Shown in pieces: positions 27,701 to 35,166 of a DNA stretch of 45,334 nucleotides. Numbering within the stretch: the first letter of the stretch is position 1; every line of letters begins with the position of its first letter. The notes under the pieces are model-generated. The model was not told where the DNA came from and did not search any database. It saw nothing but the letters and a program-made list of their open reading frames with translations. Source of the DNA: SSSZ01 sp036732025. Its GTDB lineage: Bacteria; Pseudomonadota; Gammaproteobacteria; Burkholderiales; Rhodocyclaceae. A program made the position numbers and the translations under genes. The stretch covers positions 1-45,334 of the forward strand of contig DAINDE010000035.1 of the NCBI GenBank assembly GCA_036732025.1. Direction: 5' to 3'.

Positions 27701-28257
27701 CAGCCTACGGCGAACGCTACCGGCAGCGCGTGGACGCCGTCCGCCGCCTGGGGGATGACGCCCTGACCGCCACCGTCGCCCGCAATTACGCCAGGCTGCT
27801 GGCAATCAAGGACGAATACGAGGTCGCCCGCCTTTATGCCGAAACCGATTTCCGCCAGCGTCTGGCGGAAACCTTCGAGGGCGACTTCCACCTCACCTTC
27901 CACTTCGCCCCCCCGGGAATCGCCCGGACCGGCCCCGACGGCCGGCCACGGAAGCGCCGCTTCGGCCCCTGGGCGCTGACCGCCCTGGCCTGGCTGGCCC
28001 GCCTGCGCCGGCTGCGGGGCACACCCCTGGACATTTTCGGGCGCAGCGCCGAACGGCAGGCCGAACGCCGGCTCATCGCCGACTACGAGGCCGACCTCGA
28101 CCTGCTGCTGCAGCAGGGTGCCACCGGCAATGCCGCCCGCGCCCTGGCCGCCTGGCCGGACGCGGTGCGCGGCTTCGGGCCGGTCAAGGCCGCCGCCATG
28201 GCCGGCGCCGCGCGACGGCGGGAGGAGTTGCGCCGGGGGCTCGCCGCAGGCGGCTGA
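24775..28257 (+). CDS. Indolepyruvate ferredoxin oxidoreductase (fused alpha-beta)
   Basis: A 1160-residue fused enzyme of the 2-oxoacid:ferredoxin oxidoreductase family, the usual proteobacterial length. The N-terminal pyrimidine-binding part has SGYRGSPLGGLDQAL. The TPP-binding part has HFCSGCPHNTSTRLPEGS and GIGCHYM. A cysteine-rich cluster region follows (CEDCGDCSAQSNC ... CNQDFSCLKGFCP). The C-terminal gamma-like domain begins TGVGGMGVITLGALIG. It converts indolepyruvate or other aryl pyruvates to acyl-CoA, CO2 and reduced ferredoxin during aromatic amino acid breakdown. The ATG at 24775 follows GGAGA; an in-frame ATG at 24742 lacks a site. Confidence 0.95.
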   Translation: MSDPALAATLARASLEDKYTATSGRVFLTGTQALVRLPMLQKLRDQAAGLDTAGFISGYRGSPLGGLDQALWKAKAHLASHQVVFQPGINEDMAATAVWGTQQVGLFPGAKHDGVFAMWYGKGPGVDRCGDVFRHANAAGTARHGGVLVVAGDDHAAKSSTLPHQTEHVFKAVMMPVLYPANVQEYLDYGLHGWAMSRYSGCWVAFKALADTVETSASVTVDPFALKIRLPDDFDLPPDGLNIRWPDPPLVQEARLLNVKLYAALAYARANGLNRVVIDSPRPRLGILTAGKSYLDVRQALDELGIDDALAAEIGIRLFKVGMVWPLEADGVRRFAEGLEEILVVEEKRQLLEYQLKEELYNWREDVRPRVIGKFDEKGEWALVPDGRGHLQHGDWLLPATGELPVATIARAIAERIGRFFTSPAIEARLAIIEAKQKGPMPMVLAERKPHFCSGCPHNTSTRLPEGSRAVAGIGCHYMVTWMDRGTATFTHMGGEGVPWVGQTPFTTEKHIFANLGDGTYFHSGLLAIRQAIAAKVPITYKILYNDAVAMTGGQPVDGQLSVARITRQLAAEGVEKMVIVTDDPAKYAEITDLAPNVPVRHRDHLDAIQRELREYPGVSALIYDQMCATEARRRRKRGKMPAVARRVFINPHVCEDCGDCSAQSNCLSVVPIETPLGRKRAIDQSACNQDFSCLKGFCPSFVTVEGGQLRHGKALDVDDAGLPPLPEPTLPATDRPYNLLVTGVGGMGVITLGALIGMAAHLDEKGVSVLDMTGLAQKYGAVFSHLRIADRPTDIHAARIATGEAHAVLGGDLVVTAGNEALAKMLAGHTRAVVSSTETPTADYTRNREWSFPLGAMERRIADTVGGDAVDFLDAQHLATRLMGDALFTNMLLLGYAWQKGLIPVSREALARAIDLNGTAVARNLAAFTWGRRAAAQPEAVRRALGESVDETPAEATLDELIAQRTAFLAAYQDAAYGERYRQRVDAVRRLGDDALTATVARNYARLLAIKDEYEVARLYAETDFRQRLAETFEGDFHLTFHFAPPGIARTGPDGRPRKRRFGPWALTALAWLARLRRLRGTPLDIFGRSAERQAERRLIADYEADLDLLLQQGATGNAARALAAWPDAVRGFGPVKAAAMAGAARRREELRRGLAAGG

Positions 28258-28327
28258 TCGGCAATCCCGGGTGCAAGCCGCGGCGGATGGGCTCTACAAT
28301 GGCGTTTTCTACGCCAAGCGGATTGTC

Positions 28328-29077
28328 GTGCCCTCATCCCCCCTGCGTCAGCTCGCCCTGCAGGCCGCCGCCGTCATCCTCGTCCTCTCCCTGGCCTGGC
28401 CCTACTACGGCCTGCAGGCCCGCCCCGTGCCCTGGCCGGAGACCAGCCTGGCCATCGGGGCCGTGGCGCTGGCGCTGGCCACCCTGCGCCGCCAGCCCTG
28501 GTGGTGGCGGGCCATGCACGCCGGCTTCGCCCCCCTGGGCTGGGCCGTCAGCCAACTGGCCATCGACCCGGGCTGGTTCCTCCTCGCCTTTTTCCTGCTG
28601 CTCCTCGTCTACCGCGGCGCCGTCACCGAACAGGTGCCCCTCTATCTGACCAACCGCTCCACTGTCCAGGCCCTGGCCGACCTCGTCGCCGACCGGCCGG
28701 GCGTACGCTTCCTGGACATCGGCGCCGGCGTCGGCAGCACCCTGCTGCCGCTCGCGCACCAGCGCCCCGACGGCCGCTTCTGCGGCGTCGAGAACGCCCC
28801 CCTCACCTGGCTCGCCGGCCGCCTGCGCTGCCTGGGCAAGGCCAACATCGACTGGCGCTGGGGCGACCTCTGGCAGACCGACCTGGGCGACCACGACGTG
28901 GTCTATGCCTTCCTGTCCCCGGCGCCCATGGCCGCCCTGTGGGAAAAGGCCCGGCGCGAAATGCGGCCCGGCAGCCTGTTCGTTAGCAACAGCTTCGCCG
29001 TGCCGGAAGTGGCCGCCGACCGGGAGGTGACGGTCGCCTGCTCGCCGCCCCGCACCCTCCACTGCTACCGCCTCTGA
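28328..29077 (+). CDS. Membrane-anchored class I SAM methyltransferase-like protein
   Basis: About 249 residues. The N-terminal third has two to three hydrophobic segments (LALQAAAVILVLSLAW; SLAIGAVALALATL; WFLLAFFLLLLVYRGAV). A Rossmann methyltransferase domain follows, with motif I VRFLDIGAGVGSTLLPLA and GDLWQTDLGDHDVVYAFLSP. The substrate is not recognisable. The start is uncertain: GTG 28328 is chosen because the hydrophobic region begins just after it, and the frame is open further upstream. The stop lies 1 bp before the sensor kinase ATG, suggesting co-transcription. Confidence 0.75.
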   Translation: MPSSPLRQLALQAAAVILVLSLAWPYYGLQARPVPWPETSLAIGAVALALATLRRQPWWWRAMHAGFAPLGWAVSQLAIDPGWFLLAFFLLLLVYRGAVTEQVPLYLTNRSTVQALADLVADRPGVRFLDIGAGVGSTLLPLAHQRPDGRFCGVENAPLTWLAGRLRCLGKANIDWRWGDLWQTDLGDHDVVYAFLSPAPMAALWEKARREMRPGSLFVSNSFAVPEVAADREVTVACSPPRTLHCYRL

Positions 29078-29078
29078 G

Positions 29079-31175
29079 ATGGCGACACGCAAGCCGGACA
29101 CCCTCGCCCTGCTGGTCGCCCTGGTCGGCTCCCTGGCGGTCCTGCTCGCCTTCCTCGTGGACCTCATGCTATCCCGCCAGCGGGACCTGGAAGACGGCCA
29201 GCGGCGCCTGCAGCATTTCACGGCCATGGTGGCCGACCACACCTCCCGTTCCCTGGCGGCGGTGGATATCGTGCTGCGGGACATGACGACGGACCTCAAC
29301 AGCAATCACCCCAACTGGCGCGACTGGGAACCCAGCCGCGGCTGGGAATACATCGCCCAGCGCCACTCCCGCTCCCTGCCGCAGTTGCGGGATCTGATCC
29401 TGTTCGACGACCAGGGCAGCCAGCGCTTCATTTCCACCTTTTTCCCGGCGCCCCGCATCAACGTGCGCGACCGCCCCTATTTCGGCGAACTGGCCAACGG
29501 TGCCGAGGCGGCCACCTTCGGCCCCTACGTCGGCCGCAATTCCGGCCGCTACACCTATGCCCTGGCTCGGCGCCTGCAGGACGGCCTGTCGCGCTTCGCC
29601 GGCGTCGCCTTCGCCGCCATCGAGCCCGGCTACTTCCCGGATTTCTGCTGGAGCAACCGGCTGTCGGACGAATTCGAGGCCGTGCTCATCAACGCCAAGG
29701 GGCAGATCGCGGCCTCGTGCCGGCCGGTAGACCTCACCCGCCATGCCTCCTTCCTCGGTTCCCAGGCCGACGAAACCCTCATGGGCGGCGTCCTGCGGGG
29801 CCGCCTGCCGGCCGCCGGCATTGCCGCCATCGACGGTCTGCTGGTCTCCGTCACGCCGGTCCCCAACTTCACCGACCTCAGCATCCTGGCCGTCATGCCG
29901 GAAGCCGCCATCCTCGCCCCATGGACCCGGCGCGCCCTGGAGTTCGGCCTGCTCGCCATGCTCGTCATCGTCGTCCTGCTGGCCGGCGGCTGGCTGGTGC
30001 GCCGCCAGATCCGGGAATTGAGCCAGGTCACCACCGCCCTCGAGGAACACCGCCGGCACCTCGAAGAGCGGGTGCGGGAAGCCACCGCCGAACTGGCCTA
30101 CAAGAAGGAGGAGGCAGAACGCTCCAGCACTGCCAAGAGCCGCTTCCTGGCCGCCGCCAGCCATGACCTGCGGCAACCGCTGCATGCCCTCTCCCTCTTC
30201 GCCACCGACCTGCAGCGGCAGGTGAAGACCGGCAATCTCGCCGGCCTGCAACGTCTTTCCGAACAGATCACCACGTCCACCGGGGTGCTGGGCGAACTGC
30301 TGGACTCCCTCCTCGACGTATCGCGTCTCGACGTGGCCGGCATCAAGACCGACCTGCGCCCCTTCCCCGTGCAGGGCGTCTTCGACCGCCTGGCCGCCTC
30401 CTACAAGCGCTCGGCCCAGGCCAAGCACATCACCCTGCGTTTCCGCCCCACCGCGACCCATGTCCTCTCCGACGCCACCCTGGTGGAACGGCTGCTGGCC
30501 AACCTCATCTCCAACGCCATCCGTTACACGCCCGACGGCGGCCGGGTGCTGGTGGCGGCCCGGCGCCAGGGAGAGCATCTGCGCATCGAGGTTCGGGACA
30601 GCGGCGTCGGCATCGCCCCCGAACACCAGGCGGCGATCTTCGCCGAGTTCTACCAGGTGGGCAACACCGCCCGGGAGCAGAACAAGGGCCTGGGGCTGGG
30701 GCTTTCCATCGTCGACCGCCTGGCCTACGCCCTGGGGGCCCCCATCTACCTGCGCTCCCAGCCGGGCCTGGGCACCACCTTCGCCGTCGCCCTGCCCCGC
30801 TGCGAGGCGCCCACGGCGGAGATCGGCATGGCGGCGCCAACCGGCGCTCCGGCCGGGTTGCTGGTGATCGGAACGTCGGACGCCATCGACAGCGCCGCCA
30901 AGCTCGCCGCCGGCTGGGGCATGGCGGTGCAACGCCACGGCGACTGCCAGGCCTACGGCCAGGAACCCGGCCGCCTCCCGCCCGCCATCGCCATCGTCGA
31001 CGCCGAGTCTGCCGCCGAACTACGGGAATTGCTGCCGGAGCACTACCCCCTGGTGGTGGTCACCGACGGCCCGGTGCCGGCGGGCAGCTACGCGCTGAAA
31101 CCCCCCATCCGCCCGGCCAAGCTGCGGGCGCTGCTGGAACAGCTTCAGAAGACCGATTCGAAATCGACGCCGTAA
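29079..31175 (+). CDS. Sensor histidine kinase with Cache-type sensor and degenerate receiver
   Basis: A 698-residue inner-membrane kinase. Membrane helix 1 lies near residues 10-30; a periplasmic Cache-like sensor follows (NVRDRPYFGELANG, SGRYTYALARRL); membrane helix 2 is near 285-308. Next come a coiled-coil linker (EEHRRHLEERVREATAELAYKKEEAE), the H-box ASHDLRQPLH with H362, and the HATPase (NLISNAIRYTPDGG, DSGVGIAPEH, GLGLGLSIVDRLA). The last ~105 residues look like a receiver with the late Lys kept (ALKPPIRPAKLR) but no acidic pair at its start (LLVIGTSDA), so it is probably a pseudo-receiver. Its 3' end overlaps the convergent response regulator gene by 31 bp. Stimulus unknown. Confidence 0.9.
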   Translation: MATRKPDTLALLVALVGSLAVLLAFLVDLMLSRQRDLEDGQRRLQHFTAMVADHTSRSLAAVDIVLRDMTTDLNSNHPNWRDWEPSRGWEYIAQRHSRSLPQLRDLILFDDQGSQRFISTFFPAPRINVRDRPYFGELANGAEAATFGPYVGRNSGRYTYALARRLQDGLSRFAGVAFAAIEPGYFPDFCWSNRLSDEFEAVLINAKGQIAASCRPVDLTRHASFLGSQADETLMGGVLRGRLPAAGIAAIDGLLVSVTPVPNFTDLSILAVMPEAAILAPWTRRALEFGLLAMLVIVVLLAGGWLVRRQIRELSQVTTALEEHRRHLEERVREATAELAYKKEEAERSSTAKSRFLAAASHDLRQPLHALSLFATDLQRQVKTGNLAGLQRLSEQITTSTGVLGELLDSLLDVSRLDVAGIKTDLRPFPVQGVFDRLAASYKRSAQAKHITLRFRPTATHVLSDATLVERLLANLISNAIRYTPDGGRVLVAARRQGEHLRIEVRDSGVGIAPEHQAAIFAEFYQVGNTAREQNKGLGLGLSIVDRLAYALGAPIYLRSQPGLGTTFAVALPRCEAPTAEIGMAAPTGAPAGLLVIGTSDAIDSAAKLAAGWGMAVQRHGDCQAYGQEPGRLPPAIAIVDAESAAELRELLPEHYPLVVVTDGPVPAGSYALKPPIRPAKLRALLEQLQKTDSKSTP

Positions 31176-31810
31176 CGGGCCACCGCCACCAGGGCCTGGG
31201 TGCGGCTGGAGACGCCGAGGGCTTTGAAGACAGCTGTGGCGTGGATCTTGACGGTGCCTTCGGAAAGATCGAGCTGCTGGGCAATATCGCGGTTGGACAG
31301 GCCGCGCACCATGAGCGCCAGGACCTGGGCCTGGCGGTCGGTGAGGCCGATTTCGGCAGGCAGGACCGTGCCCTTCTGGGGCGGCAGCGGTGCCGCGTCG
31401 TCGATCTTGGCCTGGGGTTGCACCGTCCCGGGGTGGAAGATGTTGCCGGCCAGCACTTCGCGCACGGCGTTGAGCAGCGCATCGCCGGCAAATGCCTTGG
31501 GAATGAAACCGGACGCCCCGTGGTTCATTACCCGGGTAACGGTCGGAACGTCGTCAAAAGCGGAAACGACCGCCACCGGGATGGCCGGATAGCGCTTGCG
31601 CAGGATGTCCAGACCGGCAAAGCCATCGATGCCGGGCAGGGCAAGGTCGAGCAGCACCAGGTCGAAATCCTGCTCGCTGTCGAGCAGGGCGAGGGCAGAC
31701 TCGAAATCGGCCCGCTCATTGACCGTCACACCCTCCTCCAGCTGCAGCAGCAGCCGGGCGAGGCCTTCCCGCACCAGAGCGTGGTCTTCGACAACCAGCA
31801 GTTTCAGCAT
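31145..31810 (-). CDS. LuxR/NarL-family response regulator
   Basis: A 221-residue two-domain regulator. Receiver: acidic residues E8/D9, phosphoacceptor D55 (LLDLALPG) and K105 (GFIPKAF). Then a linker and a C-terminal LuxR HTH (LTDRQAQVLALMVRGLSNRDIAQQLDLSEGTVKIH). It is the likely partner of the facing sensor kinase, with which it overlaps tail to tail by 31 bp. The order is unusual because partners are more often in the same direction. Target genes are unknown; the divergent phaM is one candidate. Confidence 0.93.
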   Translation of the reverse strand: MLKLLVVEDHALVREGLARLLLQLEEGVTVNERADFESALALLDSEQDFDLVLLDLALPGIDGFAGLDILRKRYPAIPVAVVSAFDDVPTVTRVMNHGASGFIPKAFAGDALLNAVREVLAGNIFHPGTVQPQAKIDDAAPLPPQKGTVLPAEIGLTDRQAQVLALMVRGLSNRDIAQQLDLSEGTVKIHATAVFKALGVSSRTQALVAVARYGVDFESVF

Positions 31811-31976
31811 GCAATCCCCTTGCTACTCGGTTTTTTTCGCTAATTTAGCATTTTCCGGCCCGTTCCGGCAGCCGAAACTGGTTTAACATTTATGAGTCTA
31901 TTCCAGTAGGTGCTTTGCCCCGCGTCGAACGCCTACCGCCCTAGGCATCATCACCTCACCTTCCCGGGAGCTTGCC
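31811..31976. promoter_or_regulatory. Divergent promoter region of the response regulator and phaM
   Basis: This 166-bp gap is much more AT-rich than its surroundings. It includes the palindrome GCTAATTTAGC beside a run of seven Ts, and on the minus strand TGCTAAATT, which resembles an extended -10 for the regulator gene. No certain -35 was found. The gap very likely carries both promoters. Confidence 0.45.
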
Positions 31977-32444
31977 ATGTCGAACGATCAAATCAACACC
32001 GGCGATCCGCTGGAATTCGTCAGGAACATGTGGGGCAGCATGGGCTTCTCCCTCCCGGGCATGGTCGTGCCCACCTTCGACGTCGACGAACTGGAAAAGC
32101 GCATCGCCGACCTCAAGGCCGTGGAAGGCTGGCTGCGCATGAATCTCTCCATGCTGCAGATGACCATCCAGGGCATGGAGATGCAGAAAGCCACCCTGAC
32201 GGCGGTGAAGGCCATGGGCAGCATGGCCTCCGACGCTTCCCGCAGCTTCGCCGACGCGGCGACGCCCGCCGCCCCGCCCGCTGGCGACGACGCCGCCGCT
32301 GCGCTTTCCCAGGCGGCGATGTGGCCGTGGAACATGATGCAGCAGATGCAGGAGCACCTGCAGCAGCAGGCGGAAGAGGCCCAGGCCCAGCAGGCCGCCG
32401 CCAAGCCGAAGAAAGCACCGACCCGCAAGCCGCGGAAATCCTGA
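31977..32444 (+). CDS. phaM: PHA granule-associated protein PhaM
   Basis: A 155-residue protein with the PhaM core DVDELEKRIADLKAVEGWLRMNLSMLQMTIQGMEMQKATL near residues 38-80. An Ala/Pro linker and a Gln-rich helix follow, then a basic C terminus (KPKKAPTRKPRK). In Cupriavidus necator PhaM activates PHA synthase PhaC and ties polyhydroxybutyrate granules to the nucleoid through its Lys-rich tail. The same role is inferred. It implies the organism stores PHA, though no synthase gene lies in the window. Confidence 0.88.
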   Translation: MSNDQINTGDPLEFVRNMWGSMGFSLPGMVVPTFDVDELEKRIADLKAVEGWLRMNLSMLQMTIQGMEMQKATLTAVKAMGSMASDASRSFADAATPAAPPAGDDAAAALSQAAMWPWNMMQQMQEHLQQQAEEAQAQQAAAKPKKAPTRKPRKS

Positions 32445-32447
32445 TGC

Positions 32448-33347
32448 TCAGCCGCCGCTGACCCACGCCGCCCAGAGCGGCAGCGTCACCATGGAAGCCA
32501 GGGTGGTGGCGGATATCAGCCAGGCGACGCTGGCCCCGTCGCCGCCCATGCGCATGGCCAGGATGTAGGCGGAGGACGCCGTCGGCAGGGCGGCAAAGAG
32601 CACCGCCACCTGGAAAGCCAACCCGTGCAGTCCGAGCGCGCGGCTCAGCGCCGCCGCCACCAGCGGCAGCGCCAGCAGCTTGACCGCCGCCAGCCACAAC
32701 GAGATGCCCCGCATGCCGGGCTGGCCGCCCAGACGCAGGGCGGCGCCGACGGTGATGAGGCCGAGGGCGATGGAGGCGTCCGCCAGCCGGCCGAGGAAGG
32801 CCTGGGCCGGCTGCGGCGGCACGAAACCGGCGAGGTTGAGGACGAAACCGGCCCCCGTCGCCCAGATCAGGGGATTGCGCGCCACCTCCCGCCAGAGCCC
32901 GGCCTCGCCGTGGCGGGCCAGCATCCACACCGAAACCAGGTTGGCCAGGGGCACCGCCGCCCCCACCACCAGGCCCATGGTGGCGATGCCGGTGGAACCG
33001 AAGAGCATGCCGGCGACGGCCAGGGCGATGTAGGAATTGAAGCGGTAGGCACACTGGAAGACGGAAGCGAAGGCCATCGCCGGCACCCGCAGCCACAGCC
33101 GGGGCAGCCAGGCGAGAGCCATGCCCGCGGCCATGGCGGCGAAGGCCGTGGCCAGCAACGGCGCGGCAGCCCCGAGATCGAGCCGGGTGCGCAGGATGGC
33201 ATTGACCAGAAGCGCCGGGAAGAGGATGAAATAGACGAGTTTTTCCACCCCGTTCCAGAAATGATCCCCCAGGTGCATCCAGCGGCGGATGCCGGCGCCG
33301 AGGAGGATCAGGGCGAAGTCGGGGAAGAGCAGGAGGGCGGTATCCAT
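32448..33347 (-). CDS. AEC family (auxin efflux carrier-type) transporter
   Basis: A 299-residue membrane protein with about ten hydrophobic helices and the AEC features KLVYFILFPALLVNAI near the start, NSYIALAVAGMLFG and LPTASSAYILAMRMGGD near the end. Family members move small organic anions such as malate or malonate; the substrate here cannot be read from sequence. Converges with phaM, 3 bp apart. Confidence 0.9.
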   Translation of the reverse strand: MDTALLLFPDFALILLGAGIRRWMHLGDHFWNGVEKLVYFILFPALLVNAILRTRLDLGAAAPLLATAFAAMAAGMALAWLPRLWLRVPAMAFASVFQCAYRFNSYIALAVAGMLFGSTGIATMGLVVGAAVPLANLVSVWMLARHGEAGLWREVARNPLIWATGAGFVLNLAGFVPPQPAQAFLGRLADASIALGLITVGAALRLGGQPGMRGISLWLAAVKLLALPLVAAALSRALGLHGLAFQVAVLFAALPTASSAYILAMRMGGDGASVAWLISATTLASMVTLPLWAAWVSGG

Positions 33348-33466
33348 TGACCCATTGTAGGGGGCGCGCCGGGTCGGCCCAATTTCGGAAATCCCGTAGC
33401 CGGCGGGCGGCGTCCAGGCCAGAGGAATAGAATGGGCGCTCCCCGAGTCCCTTGTCTTCCGCCCCC

Positions 33467-34648
33467 ATGCCCGATTCCTCCCCTCCGTCCCGCCACGGCC
33501 CCCTGGCCGGCGTCAAGGTCGTCGAATTCGCCGGTATCGGCCCCGGCCCCTTCTGCGGCATGCTCCTCGCCGACATGGGGGCGGAAGTGGTCCTGCTGGA
33601 AAGGGCTGGCGGTACCTTCGCCACGCAGCTTTTCGGCGGCGGCCGCAAGGCGGTGGCCAACCGGGGCAAGCAGTCCCTGTGCATCGACCTCAAGCATCCC
33701 CAGGCGCAGGACGTGGTGCTGCGCCTGGTGGCCGAGGCTGACGCCCTCATCGAGGGTTTCCGCCCGGGGGTCATGGAACGCCTGGGCTTCGGGCCGGCGG
33801 TCTGCCTCGAACGCAACCCGCGCCTGGTCTATGGCCGCATGACGGGGTGGGGGCAGGACGGCCCCCTGGCGCCCCGGGCGGGCCATGACGCTAACTACGC
33901 TGCCGTCGCCGGCGTGCTCGACACCGGCCGCCGCCACGGCGGCGCGCCCTGGGCGCCGCCCACCGTGGTGGGCGACATGGGCGGCGGCGGCCTGCTGCTG
34001 GCCTGGGGCATCGCCTGCGCCCTGCTGGAAGCCCGGCAAAGCGGCCGCGGCCAGGTGGTCGACGCCGCCATGAGCGAAGGCGCCGCCCTGCTCGCCCACG
34101 GGCTGTTCAACCTGCAGGCCCTGGGCGAATGGCAGGGCAGTTGCGCCATCGACTCCAGCGCCCCCTTCTACGACGTCTACCAGTGCGCCGACGGAGGCTG
34201 GATCAGCGTCTGCCCCCTGGAGCCACAGTTCTACGCGGCCTTTCTCGAGCGCCTTGGCCTCGCCGCCGATGGGGAGTTCGCCGGCCCCCAGTACGACACC
34301 ACCCGCTGGCCGGCCCGCAAGGCCCGCCTGGCGGACATCTTCCGCAGCCGGCCACGCGCCCATTGGGAGGCTCTCTTCGCCGACACGGACGACTGCGTCT
34401 GGCCCATTCTGGCCCTGGCCGAGGCGCCGGCCCATCCCCACCACCTGGCCCGGCAGACCTTCACCGAGGTGGCCGGCGTGACGCAGCCGGCGCCGGCCCC
34501 CCGCTTTTCGCGCACGCCGGGGGCCATCGGCAACCCGCCGCCCTTACAGGGGGAGCAGACGCGGGAATGCCTGGCCGGGTTGGGATTCAGCGCCGAGGAA
34601 ATCGCCTGCCTGGTCGCCGCCGGCGTGGTGAGCGAACCCTCCGCCTGA
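33467..34648 (+). CDS. Alpha-methylacyl-CoA racemase-like enzyme (CoA-transferase family III)
   Basis: A 393-residue protein of the CaiB/BaiF fold, starting GPLAGVKVVEFAGIGPGPFCGMLLADMGAEVV. H140 in AGHDANY and D170 in VVGDMGGGG are 30 residues apart, the same spacing as the catalytic H126/D156 of Mycobacterium tuberculosis MCR, so racemase is favoured over CoA transferase, which lacks the His. It would epimerise 2-methyl-branched acyl-CoAs for beta-oxidation. The ATG at 33467 lacks a clear ribosome site; a TTG at 33452 is an alternative start. Confidence 0.87.
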   Translation: MPDSSPPSRHGPLAGVKVVEFAGIGPGPFCGMLLADMGAEVVLLERAGGTFATQLFGGGRKAVANRGKQSLCIDLKHPQAQDVVLRLVAEADALIEGFRPGVMERLGFGPAVCLERNPRLVYGRMTGWGQDGPLAPRAGHDANYAAVAGVLDTGRRHGGAPWAPPTVVGDMGGGGLLLAWGIACALLEARQSGRGQVVDAAMSEGAALLAHGLFNLQALGEWQGSCAIDSSAPFYDVYQCADGGWISVCPLEPQFYAAFLERLGLAADGEFAGPQYDTTRWPARKARLADIFRSRPRAHWEALFADTDDCVWPILALAEAPAHPHHLARQTFTEVAGVTQPAPAPRFSRTPGAIGNPPPLQGEQTRECLAGLGFSAEEIACLVAAGVVSEPSA

Positions 34649-34656
34649 CGGGCGGT

Positions 34657-35166
34657 TCAGGAGGCGTCGCAGGCGGACAGCAGGTCCGCCTCGATTTCCA
34701 GTTCGCCACCCTTGCGCAGCGGCTTGTCGAGGAAATGCCCCTGGAAAAGGCGATAGGCATTGGCGGCCCGCTTGGCCCAGGGGGTTTCCCAGTCGCTGAC
34801 CTGCAGGCGCACCACGCCCGCCGGCTCTTCCCGCACCTGGTCGTCACGGCTGACGCAAGGACGGGCGTTGGCGAGGCGGACGAACTCGTCACGGGTGTAA
34901 TGGTCGAGGGTCTTGCCCGGCACCTCCGGGCAACGGTCCAGCCGACGCGGGCGGATTTCCGCCGCCACCACCTTGCCGCGCAGCCAGAAGACGGGATCTG
35001 TGGCGATCCAGCCGGCGCCGCCTTCCCGGTACATGGCGCAGGCGCCGGGACGGAGCAGGTCCGGCTGGGCGAAGAGCAGCCTGGCCGATGGACGCAGGGC
35101 GGGTTCGTCAGCCCCGGCGGCGCCGGCCAGAATCAGCAGGGAAATGGAGTAAAAACGCCGCCTCAT
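34657..35166 (-). CDS. Small exported protein of unknown function
   Basis: A 169-residue protein with a short signal peptide (MRRRFYSISLLILAGAAGA, then DEPAL). The mature part has conserved-looking features (PGACAMYREGGAGWIATDPVFWLRG, YTRDEFVRLANARPC) and four cysteines, suggesting a disulfide-bonded periplasmic protein. No family was recognised. It overlaps the upstream ligase-like gene by 4 bp and is the last gene of the importer/ligase operon. Confidence 0.8.
   Translation of the reverse strand: MRRRFYSISLLILAGAAGADEPALRPSARLLFAQPDLLRPGACAMYREGGAGWIATDPVFWLRGKVVAAEIRPRRLDRCPEVPGKTLDHYTRDEFVRLANARPCVSRDDQVREEPAGVVRLQVSDWETPWAKRAANAYRLFQGHFLDKPLRKGGELEIEADLLSACDAS

Noticed and set aside
24589..27903. 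A 1104-codon open frame on the strand opposite the indolepyruvate oxidoreductase
   Set aside because: GC-rich DNA leaves the complementary frame free of stops. The composition (Gly/Val/His/Asp-rich, no domain) is that of a shadow, and the sense strand encodes a fully recognisable enzyme.
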